Source: Ancistrus triradiatus (lineage: Eukaryota; Chordata; Actinopteri; Siluriformes; Loricariidae). From it: a DNA stretch of 64,000 nucleotides. The notes beneath the pieces were generated by a model. The model ran no database searches and was not told the origin of the DNA. It saw only the letters and a list, made by a program, of their open reading frames with translations. The translations under genes and the position numbers were made by a program. Location of the stretch: positions 1 to 64,000 of the forward strand of contig JAJAGP010000175.1 in the NCBI GenBank assembly GCA_025084515.1, given 5' to 3'. This document shows positions 56,701 through 64,000 of this stretch, in pieces; position 1 is the stretch's first letter, and every line of letters begins with the position of its first letter.

Positions 56701-57682
56701 AATCAGTCCTGGAGGGCAGGAATGAAGCACATTGAAGTTATTTTCCAATTTCTCACACAACTGTTTGATCTGGTAAGAAGTGGATGGGTTGATTCTGGTC
56801 ACCATGGCTAGACTAGACTAGGAAACTAAAAGGAGAAGTAATTCAGAGCTGTCCTGACTCAACTTGTTTCAGGTGGCCCAATCTGACCTTGTGGTGATCA
56901 CATAAAGAAGTGTTTTTAGCCACAAATCTTCAATTCTGTTTGGAAGTTCTGTTCTCTTTTTATTTTCTGACATTGTACTCTGAGGAATTTATGAAACAAA
57001 GGTGACTTTAGCTGTCATGATATAGCCTAGGCTTGGGTGATGAAACATTACACAACCTCAGTAGCAATAAGGAAATTGTTAGATACTTGATACTACGCAA
57101 TCAGCCAATCATGTAATGTTCGGCGGCACCGTCGATGTTTGGTACATCTAAAGAAATGGCGTGGAGTGAGAAGCTTATAAAAAAACTTTTCTATAAAAAG
57201 GACAGGTCAACTTGCCAGTATGGCCTGACCATTGTGTGTACACAGAAGATGATGGAAGATAAACTGACACACATTACATTGGACAACGCTGCAAGCAGTC
57301 CACCAGGCAGCAGGTCAAACCAGAGGTTTGTTGACAAAGCGAAACAGTCGATGGTGTAAAACTGCCACCAGCTCGTTAGCCAGCTATAATCAGTGCTTTT
57401 TCTGCAGTGTCCCTTTTTTGTAGATAAGAATATTTTCGACACACCCGTTGGGAAGGACTGTTCGAAACAAATTTGCCTGCGGAAATGTGATGCTTTAACA
57501 ACAGCAGTTAGAGTTCTAGTAATATAGCTATATATAAAGTAATGTGATATTTGATGCTATCTTAGATGGCAGTTAAGCTTTTCGGTAGTTATATAGTCAT
57601 TGGGAAAATGACTATAACACTCAGTTTTATAATAATTTATATTTATTCAGGTGTCTAAATTTTATTGACCCGAGCTTGACCT
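53775..57682 (+). other. first intron, 5' part
   Basis: Starts with the donor GTAAGT. 55915-56090 (GTGATGGATTGACTCCCTGT, GGGATCAAGCGGATAAG) looks like a worn retroposon tail. 57135-57360 has an open frame (SEKLIKKLFYKKDRSTCQYG) that might be a broken BED-type finger of a hAT element. Otherwise nothing is recognised. No second exon with IQSEC similarity is visible. Confidence 0.45.
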
Positions 57683-57683
57683 A

Positions 57684-58182
57684 CAGTACTGTGCAAAAGT
57701 CTTCGGCCACCATCTGATTTGCTGTTTTAGCAGTTATATAATAACCATATATAACATATTGTTGGCGATTGGACCCAAAAATTTCGAACTTCGATTCGTC
57801 GAGCTATAATACACTTTTTCACTGATCTTCATTACAATCCTTGTGAGCTTTAGCATATCTTAATCACCCTGTTGCTCTTCTAAAAAGTGGTTTATTGGCT
57901 GCTACGCTTCCACAATAAAAAAAATTCATGGTCAAGTATCTTTGGACTGTGGATGAATCAACTTGGCATCCCAGTGAAACTCCCAGATGCTGGTATTGCT
58001 CGAGTGTAAGGGGAGGTCACACTAAATACTTGGCACTGTAGCCTGTAGAAGCTGTTTTTTCATACTGCTTACAAATTTCCTGTATTTTCAGGTTGGATTC
58101 TAATAGACATATATGGTCATTACACCATTCCAAAACAATGGCATATCTAATCTAGTGGTGGCCTAAGACATTTACAATTTGT
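57684..58182 (+). mobile_element. MITE-C copy
   Basis: Left end CAGTACTGTGCAAAAGTCTT after TA, inner block GCTGTTTTAGCAG and right side CTAGTGGTGGCCTAAGACAT. About 500 bp, no frame. Confidence 0.8.
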
Positions 58183-58204
58183 AGGTATAAAATAAACACC
58201 AATA

Positions 58205-58420
58205 CATACAGAAAATTAGTATGAAGTCTGTCCACCTTTGCTGCTAGAACAGTCTTCACTAAATTCTGAATGTTGGCATTCCAATTCTTCTTAAACTTGT
58301 CTCATGGAATTAAGGTCAGGGCTTTGTGCAAGCCAGCCACGTTCTCTATCAAAGTTGGCAATCCATTTCTCTTGGACTTCATTTCTTTAGGAGGGCAAGG
58401 CTTGTTAGGGAGGTGGAAAC
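58205..58420 (-). mobile_element. Tc1-like fragment
   Basis: GGAATTAAGGTCAGGGCTTT and GTGCAAGCCAGCCACGTTC correspond to the minus-strand region coding PDLNP...-type catalytic residues in another Tc1 family. Short and worn. Confidence 0.5.
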
Positions 58421-58964
58421 CTATGGAAGTGCCATACTGAGTATGTTTTATGTAATGTTAGCAATGAGTGTAGTTTGCTATACAAAGCCACTAATTTGAT
58501 GGCCTTAAACATTTGACCGTATAGGGTTTATGACCCAGTACTTAGAGCTATGTTATCAGTACATCCTTATTTTGTGCAGTGATGCAACTTACTAGTAAAA
58601 GGTAATTTGGTGCACTTCTACCTAATGAGGTCCCAGCAGAGTGAGGATTCATCTTAGACCTTTAGAAAGCACTTAATGCCAAGCTTAGGTCACTGCAAGA
58701 AAAAAAAGCCACTGCCGGCGTTTTAGTTCAATTTATTTGCCCTTTCTGACAAAGGATCGAAATGTAAATAAAACAGGCTGGTATCATTATCGGAGCTACT
58801 GGAGTGTGATACGGTGGAGTGGGCAGTCGATCATCGGCTTACCAAAATCTTCCACTGTGGGATGGTCAGTGTGTTTGGATGAATAAATGTGTGTGTGGAT
58901 TGTCAGGATAATGCCTGACAGATAATTGCCTCTACTACCAGTGGTGTTAGCCTCTACTACATAC
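58421..58964. other. intron, no recognised feature
   Basis: No repeat or coding signal recognised. Confidence 0.4.
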
Positions 58965-59158
58965 AGGACTGTGGTAGCCTAGCGGTTAAGGTACTGGACT
59001 CTGGCCCAGAAGGTCCAGGGTTCAAATCCCACCTCTGCCATGCTGCCACTGTTGGGTCCTTGAGCAAGACCGTTAACCCACAATTGCTTGGATTGTAAGA
59101 CTGTACCAATTGTAAGTCGCTTTGGATAAGGGCGTCTGCTAAATGCTGTAAATGTAAA
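58965..59158 (+). repeat. tRNA-derived SINE, full-length
   Basis: Complete head, body and tail, one of the least diverged copies. Confidence 0.95.
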
Positions 59159-60660
59159 TGATGTTATAAGAAACTATTTATAACATAGTTCATGGGATGA
59201 AGATTGTAATTTGAACGTACAGATCTGCAAAACTGTACCACAACTTCTTCACAGAACTAGATTCAGTTTCCCATATGTCAGCAGTTTTCATTTGCAGAAT
59301 TGACCATATTTGCGGAAATTGGGTGCTCCGTTGGTGTCGATTATCAGTCTCGGCAACTCAATTGACTGGTTAGGTGTTAATCGCGGGACCGGCACTGACA
59401 AATCCAGAGCTTAATAAATGCTGTGACCTTTCAAGCCTTTTCCGTTCCATGCAATCTTAGGCTGACTCCCACCAAAGCAGGAGGCGCTATGAATGAGTGT
59501 TGTGTAGCTGTATGGATTTCTATTGCCTGAATTGTCGCTGCTTCCAGTTTTTGTCTTGCAGTTGACAAACATATTTGAGTCTTGGTCTGAGAAATCGCTA
59601 GTCAACAACACCACAGATTCCAGGTGAAATAAATGCTTTGTGAAGCCCTAGCAGAAAAAAACATCTCAAGAACTTAAGATGAGATTGCGTGAACCAGGTC
59701 TGTATGTCAGTGTTGCTGTCAAAAGAGAACAGCCAGACGAATAGTAGAGCAAGAGATATCAGTTGTTTGAGAGTCCAAATTTGACATTTTGGGCACCACA
59801 TGTTTTTGAGAGACGGAAGATGAACGGATTATGCCAGCGTGTGGCATTTGAAAACAAGGAAAGGAGGGAGTGCTGCTACTAGAGTAGCTGGTTTGGGATG
59901 ACTTATACTGAAGACTAAATGCAAGGCTGCCAACTTGAACCCAGAACCTGTGGGAAATCCGTCAGGACTGTTGGAGACACTTTCCAGATGGCTCCCTCTG
60001 GACGTTTAGCGTTAGTCTTGGTCCTGTATGTGATATGATGCCTCAGATGACATGAGGAGGCAGGGTGAGAGCTGCTCTGTCGTCTTTTGGCAGACACAAA
60101 GTTTCAGCAGTCAGGAACAACAGATGACGCTCCAGACTGTCTGGATTCACTTTCGTGTCCTTTAACCTCATAAATAACTTGTAAGACAGCCTGGCTCATA
60201 ATGTGACACTGTCTGCCAGTGATGAGCAACTTCGGCTGGTTCCTGAGGGAACGGGAGAATCTGGCAACTGCACACCATGATGGTTTGTGGCTCTCTGTGC
60301 TAGGGTTATAGGGAGAGTAACGTAATAAAGGTGATGGAAAAACTCAAGCGGTGACAACGTATACGATCAGCTAGGTAGTTAGGCAGCCTACTAGTGTAGC
60401 TTAATAGGGTAATTAAGGGCATCTTTCACTGCATAAATGCTGGTCGTGATTTCTATTAACTGCTATAAAGTCCACGGATTTCTACTGCACTGTTATGAAA
60501 AAAAAAATCTACTACTCCTACACTCTGTACAACTGTGGCGAGTAGAAAAAAAAACTTCTCAGAATGCACAGAGGAAGATGCGCTACAACAGCGGGAAACC
60601 AAATCAGGTTCCAATTCTGTCAGCCAGATGAGATAGCAGGGAGCATACTGAACTCTGCTA
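59159..60660. other. intron, no recognised feature
   Basis: About 1.5 kb without repeats that I recognise. 59400-59830 has several short minus-strand ORFs without known relatives. Possibly conserved intronic sequence. Confidence 0.4.
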
Positions 60661-61120
60661 CAGTCTTAGGCCACAATTAGATTTGTTGTTTTCAATATAA
60701 TGATCATATATAGCATATTGTCGACGATTGGACCCAGAAATTTGGTTTGGATTTGTCATTTAAATCTTCATTCCAATGTTTGTGAGCTTTGGCATGTCTT
60801 CGACTTTTCACCCTGCTCAGCTTGTGAAAAAGTTGCTGCTGCCCTTCGAAAACTACCGTTCCTGATCAAGGTACTTCGAACTGTAGAAGGGTTAACTTGA
60901 CATCCCGAAGAAGCTGCCAGATGAAGTGTAAGGAGAGTTCACACTAAATGCTTGACACTATTGCCTACAGAATTCAATGTTTTTTTAATGCTGCATACAA
61001 ATAACACTGTATTTTCTGGTTGTATTCTAGCAAAGAGACATAAATAATAACATATGGTCATAACTTCATCAGCTAACTCAATGGTGTATATATAATCTAA
61101 TGGACCTTTGCACTGTACTG
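60661..61120 (+). mobile_element. MITE-C copy
   Basis: Left end CAGTCTTAGGCCACAATTAG (short of the outer 12 bases), right end CCTTTGCACTGTACTG followed by TA. Interior shared with 57684-58182 (GACGATTGGACCCAGAAATT). Confidence 0.8.
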
Positions 61121-61998
61121 TATGATCACCACAACCTGTTTGAATATTGCTGCTGACCATGCGCACCTCTTCATGACTATAGCTGACCCATCTTCTAATC
61201 TTGCTTGCAGTCATGTCACAAAGGAATAGTCTCAGCCTGGTTTCATGAACATGACAACGATGTCTTCAGGTCTTTCCCACTCACTGGGTCTGAATCTAAT
61301 AGAACTGCATTGGGATATGGTAGATAAATGTGTACTAATTTAAGTATTATGTAAATGAGTATATAATGTTTTTTACCCCATATACACATAATATAGTAAC
61401 ATTTTCATTTTCCATCATTGACTTTGTTGACCAAAAAAGAAGGATAGACTTTAGGAACCAGTGACTGTGACTGGCACGTCGGCTGTTGAGCTGCGTTGCA
61501 TGCAGATTTTTTTTGCATAGCTGCTAAACCTCTCTATTAGACAAAGGAACAGTGATAAGAGAGGAGTGGTGTCATTGGACATTCAAATGATTTAAGTATA
61601 CAGTCTCCAGTGTGTGTTTCAGTTATTTAAATTGGTGGAACCTGAACTAGAACAAGTTCCACTGGTTCCTGTTGGTGTTAATTCTGTATTTGATTATGTT
61701 ATGCATTTTGGAATTGATTCCTGGTACACATCTAATAATAATAATAATTTTTATTTGTATAAATAATCTTTATTTGTATTTATAAATGCAGCTCAAATTG
61801 TTTTAAAAGAATTAAAGGGTAAATGGTGTACCCACATAAATAGAATTATGCATTTAAAAAACTGGTACTATAAACACAATTAAGAGCGGCTGTAAAGTTG
61901 AGAGTGGAAATAAGATTAAATGACAACAAAAATGAAAATACAAAATTATGGCTATAAAATACTACTACTAATTACTATTATTATTTATTTATTTATCA
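61121..61998. other. intron with short microsatellites
   Basis: (TAA)n at 61732-61748 and (TTAT)n at 61977-61996; the latter directly precedes the minisatellite. Otherwise nothing recognised. Confidence 0.5.
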
Positions 61999-64000
61999 GT
62001 CTGGTAGAATCAGTGTGACGTTCTCTGTTGATACTCTGGTAGAATCAGTGTGACGTTCTCTGTTGATACTCTGGTAGAATCGGTGTGACATGTTGTCTGT
62101 TGATACTCTGGTAGAATTGGTGTAACGTGTTCTCTGTTGTTACTCTGGTACAATTGGTGTGACGTGTTCTCTGTTGTTACTCTGGTACAATTGGTGTGAC
62201 GTGTTCTCTGTTGATACTCTGGTAGAATCAGTGTGACGTGTTTTCTCTGTTTATCTCTCTTAGAATCGGTGTGACATTTTCCTGTTGATACTCCTGTAGA
62301 ATTGGTTGTGACGTGTTCTCTGTTCTTCCCCTGTTAGAATTAGTGTGGACGTGTTTCTCTGTTGATACTCCTCAGATCTGTGTGACATGTTTCTCTTGTT
62401 GATACTCTGGTGAATTTGGTGTGACGTGTTCTCCTCTGTTGATACTCTGGTAAATCGGTGTGACCTGTTTCTCCGCTGTTGATACTCTGGTGACAGTGTG
62501 ACCATGTTGTCGGTGATACTTGGTAGAATTGGTGTAACGGGTTCTCTGTTGTTACTCTGGTACAATTGGTGTGACGTGTTTTCTCTGTTGATACTCTGGG
62601 TAGAATTATTGTGATGTGTTCTCTGTTTGATACTCCCTCTTAGCCGTGTGGACATGTTTCCCCCTGTTATAACTCTGGTAGAATGGTGTGACTGTTCTCT
62701 GTTGTTCCCCTGTTAGAATTATGTGACTTTTCTCTGTTGATACTCCTCCTTATAATCGGTTGACTGTTCTCTGTTGATACTCTGGTAGAATTGGTGTGAC
62801 GTGTTCTCTGTGATACTCTGGTAAGAATCGGTGTGACGTGTTCTCTGTTGTACTCTGGTAGAATTCGTGTGACCCGTTCTCTGTTGATACTCTGGTAGAA
62901 TTGGTGTTTACGTGTTCTCTGTTGAACTCCCTTAGAATCGGTGTGACGTGTTCTCTGTTGATACTCTGTAGAAATCAGTGTGATTGTTCTCTGTTTGATA
63001 CTCTGGTAGAATGGTGTGACGTGTTCTCTGTTGATACTCCCTCTTAGAATCGGTGTGACGTGTTCTCTGTTTGATACTCTGGTAGAATCAGTGTGACCGT
63101 TTCTCTGTTGATACTCTGGTAAATGGTGTTTCGTGTTCTCTGTTGAATACTCCCCTCTTAGAATTGGTGTGACATGTTCTCTGTTGATACTCTGGTAGAA
63201 ATTGGTGTGACATGTTCTTCTGTTGATCTCTGTAGAATTGGTGTGACGTGTTCTCTGTTTTGTTTTCCCTGTTAGAATTAGTGGTGACGTGGTTCTCTGT
63301 TATATCCCTCTTTAGAATCGGTGTGAACATGTTCTCTGTTGATACCTGGTAGAATTGGTGTGACGTTGTTTCTCTGTTGATACTTCTGGTAGAATCCGGT
63401 TGTGACCTGTTCTCTTGTTGATACTCTGGTAGAATCAGTGTGACATTGTTTCCTGTTGTATACTCCTCTGGTAGAATTTGGTGTAACGTGTTCTTCTCTG
63501 TTGTTTACTCTGGTACACTTTGTGACGTGTTCTCTGTTGATCCTCTGGTAGACTAGTGTGATGTGTTCCCTGTTGAACTCCTCTTAGAATCGGTGTGGAC
63601 ATGTTCTCTGTTTGATACGCTGGTAGAATCGGTGTGACGTGTTCTCTTTTGTTTTTCCCCTTTTGAATTAGTGTGACGTGTTCTCTCTGTTGATACTCCC
63701 TCTTAGAATCGGTGTGAACATGTTCTCTGTTGATACTCTGGTAGAATTTGGTGTGAACGTGTTCTCTGTTGTACTCTGGTAGAACGGTGGTGACGTGTTT
63801 CTCTGTTGATACTCTGTAGAATCAGTGTGACACGTTCTCTGTTGATACTCTGGTAGAATTGGTGTTACTGTTCGCTGTTGATTACTCCTCTTAGAATCGG
63901 TGTGACGTGTTCTCTTGATACTCTGGTAGAATCAGTTGGTGTTGTTCTCTGTTTGATACTCTGGGTAGAATGGTGGGATGTGTTCTTCTGTTGATCTCCT
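61999..64000 (+). repeat. minisatellite, 35-37 bp unit, about 50 copies, open at right
   Basis: Unit: CTGGTAGAATCAGTGTGACG then TGTTCTCTGTTGATACT. The first two units are 35 bp (starts at 62001, 62036, 62071) and later ones mostly 37 bp, differing by the TG/GTG in GTGTTC. Variants CTGGTAGAA, CTTAGAA and CCTGTTAGAA alternate. From about 62270 on, single-base gains and losses become frequent. The array continues past the window. Confidence 0.97.

Noticed and set aside
57135..57360. BED-type zinc-finger gene
   Set aside because: Only one of the expected cysteine pairs is seen and no catalytic domain follows; too weak for a feature of its own.
62260..63330. minus-strand ORFs of 131 and 80 codons inside the minisatellite
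   Set aside because: They are read-through of tandem units; the frame shifts with unit length and indels.
61999..64000. CRISPR array (regular repeats)
   Set aside because: Units are contiguous with no unique spacers, and the context is an animal genome; this is a minisatellite.

Overview
This window is a piece of a vertebrate nuclear genome, almost certainly a ray-finned fish. It is AT-rich and intron- or intergenic-like. It is crowded with broken Tc1/mariner transposons, Tigger/pogo-type inverted-repeat elements, LINE fragments and about thirteen copies of one tRNA-derived SINE whose 3' tail is widespread in teleosts. I see no bacterial or organellar genes, rRNA, genuine tRNA gene or CRISPR array. 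The species cannot be fixed from the sequence alone.

I can support one host protein-coding feature. It is a CpG-rich promoter and first coding exon at about 53.3-53.8 kb on the + strand, ending in a GTAAGT splice donor at 53775. The encoded N-terminus is a coiled coil that resembles the N-terminal region of the IQSEC (BRAG) Arf-GEF family. A short upstream ORF in a strong start context precedes it. Everything from 53.8 kb to the end would then be its first intron (over 10 kb). That intron holds two non-autonomous Tc1-type elements, a SINE and a 2-kb minisatellite of 35-37 bp units that runs off the window end.

Layout. 0-9 kb: Tc1 remnants, including a 1.6-kb Tc1 inserted in another repeat and a 1.4-kb Tc1 lying between two direct repeats. 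9.7-12.7 kb: a LINE reverse transcriptase fragment split by a Tc1. 13.5-21.9 kb: L1 and hAT remnants, SINEs, Tigger-type MITEs and an internally deleted Tc1. 22-30.5 kb: quieter sequence, then a Tc1, two diverged copies of a promoter-like repeat with an X-box-like motif, and a complete Tigger-type MITE. 30.5-43.6 kb: SINEs (one inverted pair), MITEs and pogo-like elements separated by apparently unique blocks. 43.9-50.4 kb: a Tc1 of the DD34 type, a conserved-looking block and two further transposon remnants. 51-53 kb: a block related to the one at 47 kb, then the promoter.

None of the transposase frames looks intact; each has stops, frameshifts, deletions or changed catalytic residues. The main biological leads are the IQSEC-like exon, the duplicated conserved-looking blocks upstream of it, the X-box-bearing repeats and the intronic minisatellite. 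I did not find a new gene system. All family names rest on remembered motifs and repeat ends, not on a database search.
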